DNA of 64,000 nt, from assembly GCA_964304625.1 (NCBI GenBank), contig OZ199840.1, positions 1,426,001-1,490,000 on the forward strand. The letters run 5' to 3'. The number at the start of each line of letters is the position of its first letter. Position 1 is the first letter of the stretch. Below, piece by piece: positions 23,128 to 35,144 of this stretch. The position numbers and the translations under genes are program-made. The stretch is from Kudoa neothunni. Taxonomy: Eukaryota; Cnidaria. Below the pieces are notes generated by a model. The model made no database searches, had not been told where the DNA came from, and worked only from the letters and a program-made list of their open reading frames with translations.

Positions 23128-25833
23128 TTAGCCCCAAAACCAGCTTTTAACATAACCAGCGAGGCCTTTGGAGGTTCCATCGGTCTGGTTTTGAGCTTCA
23201 TCTTTGGATGGTTGTTCAGATACTTCCTTGTCGACATGTTCAATTTTTTTCGAAGTGTTGACAATCACGGAGGACTGAGTGATATCATTGTTGATATCGA
23301 GTGCGGGGAACTCGATGTATCTCTTGGAGAGATCATAATAAATTGGTTTGATAGGGATAGGTTGTAATGTGGGTTTAGGTACAATTACAGCCGATTTATT
23401 ATACCCTTGTATAAGATCGAGGATTGACGTGTAGACAAATTTTGAGCGAGAAGTCGATTTCTTGATAGAAAGCATATGATAAGGGTCATTGCTTAGCGCT
23501 TTCGTGATAGCTTTCTTCGATGATTCCATCGAAAGTCGAAGTTTGCGATAGTTTATAAATTGGATAAGACGAGAAATATTTCCCAAGTTGAGATCCTCTT
23601 CAACCAGTTCTTGAGATTCAAGATTATGTTTGGTCTATGTGGCAAATTTTAACAATTGATAGATTGATTACATGAACTAAAAAACAATACTTTGAGTGTT
23701 TGTATCTGAGAAACTAACAACTTAAGTCGTTTAAAAGCAATAGTGAGAATTTCGATGGTGAACTCAAAGTTGCCAATTCTTTCATAGAAAAAGGCAGCAT
23801 ACACGAGCCTAAACAAATATATGTATATATTTATTAAAGTAACTACTTTAGAGTGGTATAGAAAGTGTGTTTGATTTCGATAAGTGAGTACAATTTGGCA
23901 AAGTAAGGACTATTGAATAGCGCGAGTTTGGTGAGTTGATTAAGATTCTAAGGATAGACAATAAACGATAAAAGCGCTTGTGATATTACCATAATTATAA
24001 GATCGAAAGAACGAATAAAATTTTCCAGACAATTAGCATTAAGTTTATTATTTAGCCACCAATTGTTAAGAGTATTGTAGCTGAAATCGAAAACATTAAT
24101 TTCCGATAAATCTCCATTTTCTCCCTTTCCATAAAAATAAGCATCAGAGTCCGTGGCGGGATTAGAAGCAGAGTTGTTATTAATGAAAGTATTAGATTGG
24201 TTAAAATGAGGCATAGTTTTTAAATTGAGTTGGTAGATTTTAAAAAAAGTTCTACAGATTTTCAACTTAATGATGCTATATTTAAGATATTCTGCAAAAA
24301 ACGGGCTCACATGAGCAACTTTATTCTAAAAAATCAATAAATAACACAAAACAATTAGAAAGAAACCTCATTCGACATAGACGAAGATTCTACGTTGTTT
24401 TCTTGTGAAACCTTGTTGAGGGTCTCTTGAGTTTCCATGTAGGTATTGTCGAAGTAGTTGGACAGTTTATTTTCCTCTAAACACTTGGGATTGATGTATT
24501 TGGATGCAGCGCTTTGATCTGTAACTGAGGACCATCCACCATCAGATACATTTCCAACTCGATTTAACAAATTGTTACAAGAACTATGCAAAACAAACAT
24601 TTTGTCAACATAGCTGGTGGCATTGGTTTGTTTTTGTTCGGATGGTAATGAAAAGAATTTGGCCACATTCATCAAACATATTTTAATGTAATCATTACAA
24701 TCGTCAAATACAAGCGGATCCAAATCAAAAATCCTCATTTCAACAGTAGCATTAATGTTGGTAAGACTAACATTGTCCATAAGTTGGATGATATCATTGT
24801 TTTGGTCCTCGTGTAGTAGATTTTGAAGTTCTGAGTCATCAATCAATTCCTTGTTGGTCAAGTTTTCAATGTCAATCTTTTGGGAGACATTCCGATCAAT
24901 ATGGTAACAACTAAGTTGCTGGAATCGATCGATTTCTTCTAAACGATGCTTGTACGATTTTCTGTGAGAAGATTCAGTTGTAATATTTGCCAAATATCTG
25001 TATATTTTCCTATTCACAAAAAAAAATTAAAAAATAGATAAATCCATGGAATATGTGATAAATTTATACTTTGATTGGTTGAACACATAAAGACAATAGG
25101 AATAATTGTTAGTTACCATAAAATAATAGCCATGTATATAGAGACGATAAGCCTAAACAAATTTCAAATCAACTATCAGCTTCTGACTACTATAACAAAC
25201 ATTGATTTCAAATAAAGATGTTTTGGAGTATATAAACGATGTTTTAGATGGTGGTTCTTCCTGGTTTGCTTGTTCATTAGATTTGCCGGATAATACTGAG
25301 TGATCAAGTATAAATTTCTGCAATAATGTAGAGAAATGGATAGCTCTCTTTAGTTTAGAAACCATTCGATGGTAATAAACTCGTTTAGTTGAATTGGTCA
25401 ACAATTCTCTGTATTCCAAAGCATAAGCGAAACATCTTTCACTTTGATAGAGCAGTAATTCTCCATATCTAATCTTAATTAAATCAAACTTTTCATAGAA
25501 AATCTACTTGGGACTATCCATAACTTGAGCTGACACCACTTTGGGCTTATGGTGCTTGTTGAAGTGATGAATATTTGATTTGAATCGAATCTTTTTTATT
25601 TTTCTTGTACAAAAACATCTAAAAAATTTTATGTTAAAAAATCTAATTGTGTTAATTGCGTATGGACCTGTAAGAGATGAAATTATTCTGTTCTAATCCA
25701 TGAACAGTATGATTGTCGGAAACAATACTTAGAACTGAATATGTAATATTAAAAATTCGAATAATATCTATATCATTATTTATTCACTTGGAAAATCGAT
25801 TGGAGCAAAACCGACTTCCTCAACATGATCCAT
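23128..25833 (-). CDS. SRP68: Signal recognition particle 68-kDa subunit
   Basis: SRP68 binds SRP RNA with SRP72 and is needed for co-translational ER targeting. Ten exons on the minus strand join in phase: 25788-25833, 25668-25734, 25540-25618, 25201-25503, 25070-25152, 24367-25009, 23990-24325, 23847-23947, 23691-23808 and 23128-23634. They give about 760 residues, against about 620 in vertebrates. Matches to the family include HGLEQNNFISYR (family HGLRHGDFQRYR), the basic RNA-binding stretch RKIKKIRFKSN, SKLKRAIHFSTLLQKF, FNQSKKIYRYLA, and the C-terminal LQPIPIKPIYYDLS with GLAGYVKSW. The C-terminal motif family (QPIPCKPLFFDLA, GLTGYIKG) is especially diagnostic. The extra length sits in the sixth exon (about residues 195-400), which is rich in Asn and acidic residues. 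Introns are 36-60 nt. Confidence 0.92.
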
Positions 25834-27295
25834 TTTGAAAACCGACAACTACCGAACCATTGGAACATAATTTTATTTTAGTTTTAGAATAAAATTTCCG
25901 CTCTTTCAGCTGATTCATATTTTTTGTTAATTGAATTATTTTATTATTTAAACGAAATCATCATTATAGATTTGAGAATAAAGGTTATTGAGACGAATGG
26001 TGGTAATTTTCGTTAATCTTTCCAATTAAACAACCCCACGCGAACCTTTATTCGGCTATGTAGGGAGGTACCGTTACCGATAATGTCCGATTTCGAACAA
26101 TTTGCAAAATTTATCAAATTTCGTTCTCGCTTGTTCCTTTAATGGTCGTATAATCGCAAAACACAGTTTATAAAGTACGAAAATATAGCATATTGAAAAA
26201 AATGGAAATATAATTGTAATTTATTTTTCTTTAAGAGGAATCTATAAATAAATGTTTTTATTTTTGTGTGAAGTTTTCTAATTAAAATTAAATAATATTA
26301 AGAAAAAGTTGAAAAAATTAAGTTAAAATTGTAATTTTTAATAATTCATTCGATAAACTAAAGAATAAGAAGTTCAGACTAAAAAAATGTCTACGAGTTA
26401 TAAAAGTAAACGTTTTTTTAAGTTTTTCTTTATAATTGAGACTATTATTATGGATTTTTTCATAATTATTAACGATGGACCGTCTTATATTGAAATCATT
26501 GCACATCTCTAGTTAAATTATGTTTGAGTAATACTTTTTTTGATAGAATGTATTCTTCTGCTGTAAAAATAAGACCGATTAGTAGAAAAAGAATGTGCTG
26601 TCTATTAATTGGTCTTATTTAAAAGCGGGAATCTTTCAACGAATCGACCAAATTAATGGTTCCCTAAGAGGGAAGGATGAGATTTTATTCTAATAAAGGT
26701 TATTTTTGAGAAACTTTGAGTCAGCTATACTTATCGTACATAAGGGGATTGTGGATTTTCATCAAATCCGGGTGTGAGTCCAATTTTAGCCGGGAAGCGC
26801 TGGACCAAATGGTCTCATTTATTTGAACATTCTGAGTCAATTATAAATTTACGCATACTTCACATATGTAATTAAATATAATTTATTTTTTCAAAAAAAT
26901 TCTGTTTTATCCCATTTATTCCGGTAAGAGTTTGGTCAGATCCCAACCAACTTGGGTTCGCAATGCTGCTGACTCCTAAAATTTCAAACATTGAAACCCC
27001 ACATAATACAAGTGTTTCTCGACTTTAAAAATGTAGCTTAATGCGATACTATAAGTTGAAGTGAAATTAAAAGATTATTTATAAAATAAATTTGAGTTAA
27101 TTAATTTTTAACCCGTCAAATGCCGAATAGTAATCCATCTACAATTTGTTATTATATTATTTCTCCCTTTAAATCTCACAAAATTTATAAATAATATTAT
27201 TTATATTTTAGCTGTTTAGATGCAAAAATAACTGAATAAAAAGGTATTTTAACTCAAGCATTAAATTTTCGTGAATCTTCGTAACTCATTTTAGG
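25834..27295. other. Intergenic between SRP68 and BCAS2 (divergent)
   Basis: The genes on either side are transcribed away from this spacer, so both promoters should lie within it. Apart from the hairpin at 26567-26620 no feature was recognised. Confidence 0.45.
26567..26620. repeat. Imperfect 19-bp hairpin (inverted repeat)
   Basis: AAATAAGACCGATTAGTAG at 26567-26585 pairs with CTATTAATTGGTCTTATTT at 26602-26620 with 17 of 19 positions matching across a 16-base loop. It could be a tiny transposon remnant or a structured transcript. No function can be assigned. Confidence 0.65.
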
Positions 27296-28198
27296 ATGGA
27301 CTCACTGCCTTATGTGGATGTTGAAATAAACGATCCTGTAATAGCGAAACAAGTAGACATTCAGCATAATTTATAACTGATGTGAAAATGAAAATTTATT
27401 TTGTAGGTACAGGTAGAAATTGATCGTGAAATTAAGAATCAAAGCAACGATTCTCTCAATGTTGACTATTCTCATATAATGGATCGATTTGTGGATGATG
27501 AGAGGTTTATGGTATTTGAAATTAAAGTTTGATCTAATTTTATAAACAATTATATTTTCGTAGAGTTCCATTTTAAAGGAAGAATTGTCATTTTACGATC
27601 AACGAGTAGAAGATGGCACGAAACGAGTAATGATTTCAACAAAAAGGTACTCCTTTATGATTGATAACACTCTTTATGTTTATATAGGTATGAATTGCCG
27701 TATCCTGAGGAATCAGACATTCAGAATGTTAATTCTTGGAAAAATTGTATGGATAACGCCCGTGCTCAATTACAACATCAGTATAATCGGTACGTTAGTG
27801 TGCCTGTGTTATTTACAATAATTGAAACAAACATTGAATTAGTGCCATAAATATTGAGCTAGCTTCGAGTAATTCTGCTCCAATGTGGCGAATAAATAAT
27901 CGCGTTCTTTCTGCCATGAACAGTCAATTGGGTGGGTTGACACAACGACTTGGGTAATTCATATTTATGTAAGTAAAGTTTGTTGACTGTTGATTAGTGA
28001 AGAAATTAAACAAATCAATTGGAAAAGAAAGCAATCTCAAGAGAAATGTTTCCGTGAAACTGAAATTCTCGAAAACGAGTGAATTCCTAAGTTTATAACA
28101 TTGATCTTATTTGAAGTAGATACTATGAGTTGGTGAAAAAGAACTTTGAGCTGGGTTCAGTATGTGACTCTTTGGAGAAAACCAAATATCATTGTTAG
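27296..28198 (+). CDS. BCAS2: Pre-mRNA-splicing factor SPF27 (BCAS2), PRP19 complex
   Basis: BCAS2/SPF27 is a core coiled-coil subunit of the PRP19 (NineTeen) complex that activates the spliceosome. Seven exons join in phase: 27296-27352, 27407-27511, 27564-27646, 27688-27789, 27843-27953, 27998-28078 and 28120-28198, giving 151 residues. Family matches run from MDSLPYVDVEINDP (family DALPYFDQGYE) through KRYELPYPEES and WKNCMDNARAQLQHQ to IKQINWKRKQSQ and YELVKKNFEL. The human protein is 225 residues; the loss is in the N-terminal third and the C-terminal tail. Introns are 41-54 nt. All splice sites are GT-AG and the frame is intact. Confidence 0.93.
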
Positions 28199-28377
28199 AA
28201 TCTATGAGATTTTGTATAATATTGTCTGATTTGATCACGAAAACTACAATTTCTGGCTGTTATTTATTATTGAGTTTAATTTTAAAGCAATATCGCGTTT
28301 ACTCAATTATAATACCTATCCCTAAAATAAGTTCTAATGGATTCTTAGACTGGTTTTTAGGATAAGATCTAATAATA

Positions 28378-28792
28378 CAGTATAACCTCGGTGTTCGACC
28401 AAAAATTTTTATTCAGAAACACATTTGAGTTCGGACACATATAAAAAGGATATTCAGAAAAGTTCAATTGGAGTTAAAAACAGAGAAGAAAAGAATCCTA
28501 GAAGAAGAGTCGCTCAATCAAGTTGTGCGAATGTCCTCGACAGAGACCCCCTTTATAATCTGCCGTATGACAACCAAAAAATATTCAACCTACATTACAT
28601 TTTTATTAATATATTTATTTATTTATTTTATAGACCAAAGGGTTTGCATTTTTTCACAAATAAGAAAATTAGTCATTTGGTGAGCGGTAACGGATTAAAC
28701 TAATTTTAATTATTTTGCGCGGAAAAAAATTATTCGAAATTCGAACACACCTCCTCTAGAACAGATTATGGTCGAAGTGCGAGGTTGCATTG
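28378..28792. mobile_element. pogo/Tc1-like MITE (about 415 bp)
   Basis: The left end CAGTATAACCTCGGTGTTCG and the reverse-complemented right end CAATGCAACCTCGCACTTCG form a terminal inverted repeat with a shared AACCTCG core, and a TA dinucleotide flanks each side. This pattern fits the pogo/Tigger branch of Tc1-mariner. The interior has short open frames but no recognisable transposase domain. A truncated inverse copy is at 14388-14606. Confidence 0.75.
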
Positions 28793-29126
28793 TATCTTTG
28801 AGCTAGCCGTTAGTATAGGGCCTAATGTATCCTTGAGCTAGTTTTAAAACAAGGCCTAGTATAGTAAAAAAATATAGATATTCTGAATTAAACCATAAAA
28901 TGTCTCTAACAACGTAATATTATTTGTTCTTTAATAATGATAAAACTTTAAATGAAAAATATTAATTTAATATACGGATTTTGGCATTTTATTATTTTCT
29001 TCATTTGTAAACAAAATATCAAAATCAAATTATATGTTTTACATCGCATTTCTTTTGATAAAATATTATTTTGTCTATTACAAATATACCCTCTAATGCC
29101 CCTTATTAGACCAAAAAATATATCCA

Positions 29127-29211
29127 ATAAACTCTCGGTATTGCGTAATTTCTTGCTACTTGGTAACTTTTCCTTGGTCCTAAAAAGTTGAGAAATATCG
29201 AGAGTTAACTG
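29127..29211. mobile_element. Very short pogo-like inverted-repeat element (about 85 bp)
   Basis: TAAACTCTCGGTATT at the left and AATATCGAGAGTTA at the right are inverted copies, ending in CTG on the right. The ends resemble the element at 34609-35144 (CAGTAAACTCTCAATATTG), so this is probably a minimal relative that kept little more than its termini. Confidence 0.5.
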
Positions 29212-31780
29212 AAAGATCAGTCTTTAGTTCAGTTAAATACAGTATTATTAAAAGTTTGCCCAAATCAAAACAAAATGAGAGTGGATCCCCATATTGCGAA
29301 GGAAAAAAGGGGCGTAACTTTATTATTGAAGGAGTTAATAAATGAGAAGCCGCCTATATATTGATCTCCACGCTGCTTACTATTTCGTTATAAAGTTGTA
29401 AGATTTGATAAATTTATATTGAAATGATCAAGATTTCAATCTTTTTATCATTGAATCAATCAGTTTTAAAGTAAAAACAAGCCGATTAATGTTGCTACTC
29501 TAAAACTAGGCTATTCCATCCTATTAAACTGTAATAAAATAGTACTTTTGACTGAGATCAAATAATACAGAGAATAGAACCATATGACTGATTTTCTTAT
29601 TATTATCGTTATTATTGTCATTGTCAACTACACTATTAGTAACAAAGTTAACTCAGTGGCAATATAAAGGTCCAATAGCGCCATTAAAATTACTCCATTC
29701 AATTGAAGCTTATGGGTTGGAATGAAGCTGACTCGATAAACATGAGAATGAAATCATTAAAAGATGACCAAATAATAGCGAAGTAGACTTTTCACTGTAT
29801 ATAACAAAAACATAAGTCCGGTACAGACAATATGATCATTAAAGACCTTAATCGAGTATAAGGATCGATGCGACCAACGCATTCAACTCACCGGCCGAGA
29901 ATGGAATGTGTGGCAATTTAAAAACTCAAACTGTTGTGACAAACACAAACACACCAATCAATTAGTTCATTATTACGATTAAACTTGAAAAATAACGATC
30001 GAAAATAATAAAAAAACATAGGATACTGAAGCACACAACTAGGGTATTAGTTATGTCGAGGGTAGGTTAGGTGTGAAGACACCCAATTAATCTAAACAGA
30101 CAACACCTAATAAGTTGAGAATTTGAATTACAAACACAAACACATAAATTTACACACAGTATTAGGGTGTGGGTTGGCGGAAATGTGTATCATAAGTTGT
30201 GAAACTATTCTCCAAGGAAACCCATTGGTAGGGGAACAGATGTGTTAATAGTTGTGGGTGGAATAATGCAGGGAGAATTGGGATACGAAGTTTTAGAAGT
30301 GATTGTGAGAATTAATTCTAATCTTTGGCTTAGGAATAGGTGTTCATATGACAATCATAAAAGCACCGTCTCAAGTCGATATTTGTGTGGCAATAAACAC
30401 AAAAACACTGAAAGCTGTAACAAAACAATTGCGTGTTTAATGCGTGTAGTGGGGGAGGTATCAAGCTGGAAAAACGTAGGCGGCTAATTATACTCAAAAC
30501 AACAATCAACCAACTACTAATTTAAAATAAATTAATTTGAGCTAATATGAGCGGTTGTTAGTGGGGCTAAACATCCGCAATGTTCCGCCAACCAAAGTCG
30601 ATTAATGGTAGTGGTTTTGAGAGGAATGGCAAACAGTTGAACGGTTAATTCGATTGGGGGATCATGCTCTAGAGATAATAGGTATTGTGGTGCATTATTT
30701 GTGTAAGCTTGAGACTTATAGGAAATTAATTTGATGTGGTTGTGACTGTGTAGCACTGGGTTTGTTGTTTGATCCAACCGACCCATCTCGCCAATTGAAA
30801 TTTGATTATCCTTTCAAAGAGGTCAAAATCACCTCCACAATTCAACAATATCAATGTGTTAAAATTGCGGCATATTTACAGTGTCCTAATGAAACCTCAA
30901 TGTGAATAAGTTTTAATCAATAAATTACAGCAGATTCGTCCACTACAAGAAATATTAATAATTTATTGGTGAATCTCTAACAGCTTGTCAAATTGACGAG
31001 TTATACGGTTCTATTTTGGAATGCTTGAATTTTATGTGGTCAACAAAATTAAAAAAAACAATATAAATCTTGTGCAATTGATAGATTTTGTGTTGACGGA
31101 TTTCTCGAAAGAAATTGTTTACCCATTAGACTTAATCCTCAAGCGTTAGTAAATACACTGTTTATTAGTTAATCTTTGTGTACAATTAAACAAAATCGAG
31201 TGGTCTTAATTAGATACCAGAAGTATTGATATAATCAAATTTAACATAAAATTTCAGCGCCGTATCCTCATCAACCTACCAACGGATTTTATTTTAGCCC
31301 CCTCACTCAAGTCCCTATCCAATAAACAACAAACTTTTCGTATAATCGCTTATACATTTAATAGCTCACTGTTGTTGATTTATTATGATAAAGTCCTAAA
31401 AATTGACAGATTATATCTGATCTTAAAATGAGCCATTACAAAGAGAGTGGTAGAGCGAAAGGCAATTTGTATGGACCATTTCGAAAACCTAGATCCATTA
31501 AACGGTACATTTATTATTTATAGCATCAACAACCAGTTGATCCATTCTACGAAGTGATATAGTCACTTTATAGAAATCCATATATGAAATTATGAGTTAT
31601 TTATTTAGGACGTTCACTAGAAGTTGTACTATTGAAGTAAATGAAAATATTTTGATTATAGTAACATTTTATATTTTCTCTTTGCATTTCAATAATATTA
31701 AATTATCTCATTATTTATTACGACCACAATAATTGTGTCTAGTGGGGTTTTTAAACATTTAAATGGATGTATTTTTGTAG
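29212..31780. other. Long spacer upstream of the forkhead gene, with a GC-richer island
   Basis: Between about 29.85 and 30.85 kb the base composition is less AT-rich than the surroundings and CA/TG-rich, with open frames on both strands (30242-30487 plus, 30532-30786 minus). None matches a known family. It may be a regulatory region of the forkhead gene, or may hold its first exon. An ATG-started exon-like stretch at 31428-31504 ends at a GT but does not join in phase with the next exon. Confidence 0.4.
30532..30786 (-). CDS. Possible small protein (84 aa), unrecognised
   Basis: An ATG-started frame of 84 residues (beginning MGRLDQTTNP) with balanced amino-acid use, lying in the GC-richer island upstream of the forkhead gene. 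There is no signal peptide, membrane segment or known motif. It could be an exon of a larger gene or chance. No splice partner was identified. Confidence 0.2.
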   Translation of the reverse strand: MGRLDQTTNPVLHSHNHIKLISYKSQAYTNNAPQYLLSLEHDPPIELTVQLFAIPLKTTTINRLWLAEHCGCLAPLTTAHISSN

Positions 31781-32888
31781 AATCCAGGAACTTCAGGCCA
31801 GTTAGAGTATCCAAGACCCCCGCATACCTACGCGGAAATATTGAAACAAATCATATCGGACAGCAACAAAAACCTCAGTCTATCTGATATATACAAAATA
31901 TTGGCTGAAAAATACCCCTATTTTCAACATGCTCCTATGGATTGGAAAAACTCGATTAGAAATTGGTATGATTTTTGCGAATTTACATTTCATTGGTTGG
32001 TGTGATTAATAGTTTGGATTTGATTTATTTTTATAGTCTGTCAACCAGCCCTGCTTTTATAAATATCAGTCATTTTGATAGCAAAGGATTTCGCCATCGA
32101 TATTGGGTTCTTGATGAGAACATGCTACAGAAGTCCCCCAAGACTGTTTGTGTTGGTGTCGATGGCGCCGCAGCATCCACCACCTCACCTATACAACCTA
32201 CTGTCAACGTCGGTTCACCTCCTACGATCAACAGCCCACTATACGCACTTGATAATGTGGAGTGTAATAATCTGGGGTCGATGCAGAAAAACCACACCAC
32301 ATTACCCATGCAACCACAATATCGTTTTGAAGAAAATCGAGATATCTTGAACAGCATTGACTCAAATTTTAACAATCTTAATGATGCGGTTGTGTGCAGC
32401 AATTATATGAAAATATTTTGTATTGAATTTATCCGTGGAAATTGCTATCCATGCAACCTCATACACGATATTGGAAAGAAGCATTTTATCCCATGCAACT
32501 GCCCCGTTTGTCTGGAAGATTCCTCACAACCTTCAAAAAAATTCAAACCAAATGATCGAGATCGAGATCGAATTACAGAAAATGAGTATTTATTTTTATT
32601 ATTTAAAAATCAGTTAATGAATAAATTTGATTAGCATTCATAATATCGATCTTAACATGTCCACAATATCTCTGGGAAACTTCCAGAATTTTCAAGGTAA
32701 ACTTTACTAATCCTTCAAAAATTATGTTTATTTTATCAGAAAATACACACACCACCCGTTCGAATTCCCTACTTATTTCTAATGATAATAATTTTGCTGA
32801 TAATTGCAACAGTAAAAATGATGATAATAATAATAATAATAATAATTTGGATAACGAGGTTTCCGCGGAAGATAATTTCTCCGACTGA
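31781..32888 (+). CDS. Divergent forkhead-box transcription factor (5' end not found)
   Basis: Four exons join in phase: 31781-31965, 32037-32585, 32635-32696 and 32740-32888, giving 314 residues. The first exon opens at an acceptor (TTTTTGTAG), so at least one upstream coding exon is missing. A forkhead (winged-helix) domain occupies about residues 11-90 of this part: PRPPHTYAEILKQII (family KPPYSYxxLI), LSLSDIYKILAEKYPYF, WKNSIRNCLS and RHRYWVLDENM. The canonical recognition helix NSIRHNLS is changed to NSIRNCLS. The rest is Ser/Thr/Asn-rich. A pair of cysteine clusters sits near 32430-32510 (FIRGNCYPCNL, CNCPVCLED). The tail has an eight-Asn run coded by AAT repeats and an acidic end. Which FOX class it belongs to cannot be told. 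It probably acts in the nucleus. Confidence 0.88.
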
Positions 32889-34608
32889 TATCACAATTTT
32901 TGTGTTCGTATCTAAATTGAAATTTGCTATATTTTATAATAAACATTTATGAATATATTTAAACGATAAGTTAATTTTTTGTGTTTTTTTGCGAATTATT
33001 CATTAATGTTTCATTTATTAGAGTTATTTTAATCTAAAAATAACAGTTTTAAATATATTGAGATAATAAAATTTTTGATTAATTACGGAATCTTAATCAA
33101 ATTAATTGAGCTTATTTTTCGAACTTTCTTTTTATACATACAATGCACTACATTAGCGGTGAATTGTTCCGAAAATTGCATGACTTTAATTAATGTATGT
33201 GACTAAACCCGCATTAATTTTTTGGTAAAATTATAACAAGTTAATTTCAAAATTTTCGGCTGGAATTTTTTTCCCTCGTTTCTTCTTATACTGTTACAAT
33301 TATATTTACTAGGATAATTAAATACGTCAGAAAATTTTGAAATATTTCTGAAAATTAAACAGGGTTTACATTAGGCCGATTTTTGAATGAACCGATTAGA
33401 AGTTCAAAGTGTATTAGCTTGGATTTAGTGACCTATCCTCAACTGCCCTCGCCAGTGGCAAACCTGATGATTCGTTTTTCTAATCACAAGTGGAAATACT
33501 TTAAACCTAATTTTTCAGTCTATGTTTATATATCAGACAACTCAGATCATCATACACGATAACAAAGCAGGCTTGGTTCTTAAGGTAGGATACTCATAAG
33601 TAATATTCAGTGAAAATTATTGTCCAAGAATTTCATTTGTTTTTGGATGTAATTCGTTGATTAATTGCAGAAACATTATAATATAAAAATATTTTTTTTA
33701 GATTTTGAAAATTTTTTAAAAATAGAAAAGTTTAACTAACCAATGCATGAGCCGATCACCTTTGTTTATAGGCTTTTCTATGTTGTTAAGTTAAAATAAC
33801 AAACAAAAATTAACTTAATCCCAAATATATTATTTTAAGTTGATAAAATGTCACTCGATATTTCTAAGACAATAATTATAATAGGTATAAACTTCGTCAG
33901 TATGAATGTAAATCAGAGTATCCAACCATTTATTCTCAATTTCCATCCTTTAGTAATATGAAGTAAATATACCCCTGATAATTATTTGCACATAATATAA
34001 AGGAGATCAAAACCGTTAGATTCGCAACAGTTTCTACTACCATCCGTATGTACCTAGCTAACTGCTTCTAACGTTTTTTATTTTTTAAATAAACTCACCA
34101 TTTTATTATATTTTTGTCTAACTGGCTTGAAAGATGGTGTCAATATAAGAATTGTTAAAAATGATGTGTCTATTATTGATCAATTTTTTTAACAACGTTA
34201 CTATCATTTTGTTGAGGAAATAATCAGTTTAGGGGATTTAGAAATGGAAATTCACCAGAAACAAAATGCCCCACTAATTTGGTACCTAAAATTTTTTATG
34301 TAAATACTTTAAGCAGAAGAATCTCATTCCAGACAAAGCTTACCTTCAACATCATTTGTATCAGAAAGTGAATCTAAAGCCAATTAATTGAATTTCGACA
34401 AAAGTTCCTATATGGAACTCTGCGATGTTTAATTAAATATATTTTTAAGTAGGAAATAGGGCAGGTACTAGAACTTTCCAGTTGATGCAAAAATATACTT
34501 GTTTTTACTCTAGTATATTCCACTCCTATTATAAACTCATATAGAATCGCACCTTTTCTCTTTTTAGCTACAAAATATTTACTTATTTCTCGAATCCTGT
34601 GATGAATA
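32889..34608. other. Intergenic
   Basis: AT-rich spacer downstream of the forkhead gene. No gene or repeat was recognised. Confidence 0.45.
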
Positions 34609-35144
34609 CAGTAAACTCTCAATATTGCGTAATTCATTATTTTTTGAAAATTTTTCTTGACAATGAAGAACATAATCATATATGGAAACAAAAATCTATT
34701 TTTGAAGGTTTAATTTTTTATTATGTAAAAAATTGGTAAAATTGATGTTCCTGCTATTACGTAACTCAAATTATTGATTTTAATCCCTTTAATCTTCAAA
34801 ATGCTTTGCGATTAACAACGAAAATGATGTTTTCCAATGAAGTATTGAAGATAAAATCAAAATTATCAAACATAATGTGATGAATAATCGCGCGCATGGT
34901 TGAACGTTAGAAACATGGTTTACGGCGGCGCTGACAGATTAATTTTAGGCTGATTGCGCTGATGTAACGTTTGGTTACAATTATTACGCTAAATAGTCAA
35001 AAAAGATGAAACCTCTCAAGATTAACAAACATTTTTCAAAAATAATTATTCGTACGACGCGCACGCATACACGAATATAGCGTAATTTCGCGCTATTGCC
35101 GAATTTTTTCTGTCATAAAAAGTTACGTAATCGATAGCTTACTA
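34609..35144. mobile_element. pogo-like MITE (about 540 bp)
   Basis: The left end CAGTAAACTCTCAATATTGC follows a TA, and the reverse-complemented right end TAGTAAGCTATCGATTACG is similar with small gaps. Both ends then read GTAA. The interior repeats ACGTAA motifs and carries no transposase. Its terminal motif links it to 29127-29211. Confidence 0.5.

Noticed and set aside
31428-31504. Possible first exon of the forkhead gene
   Set aside because: It ends at a GT but in a phase that would put the known next exon out of frame; no bridging exon was found.
32070-32402. Minus-strand 110-residue frame across the forkhead gene
   Set aside because: It overlaps a clearly coding plus-strand exon whose four-exon join is in phase; no independent support.
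34374-34691. 105-residue minus-strand frame
   Set aside because: It runs into the terminal repeat of the pogo-like MITE at 34609 and shows no family resemblance.
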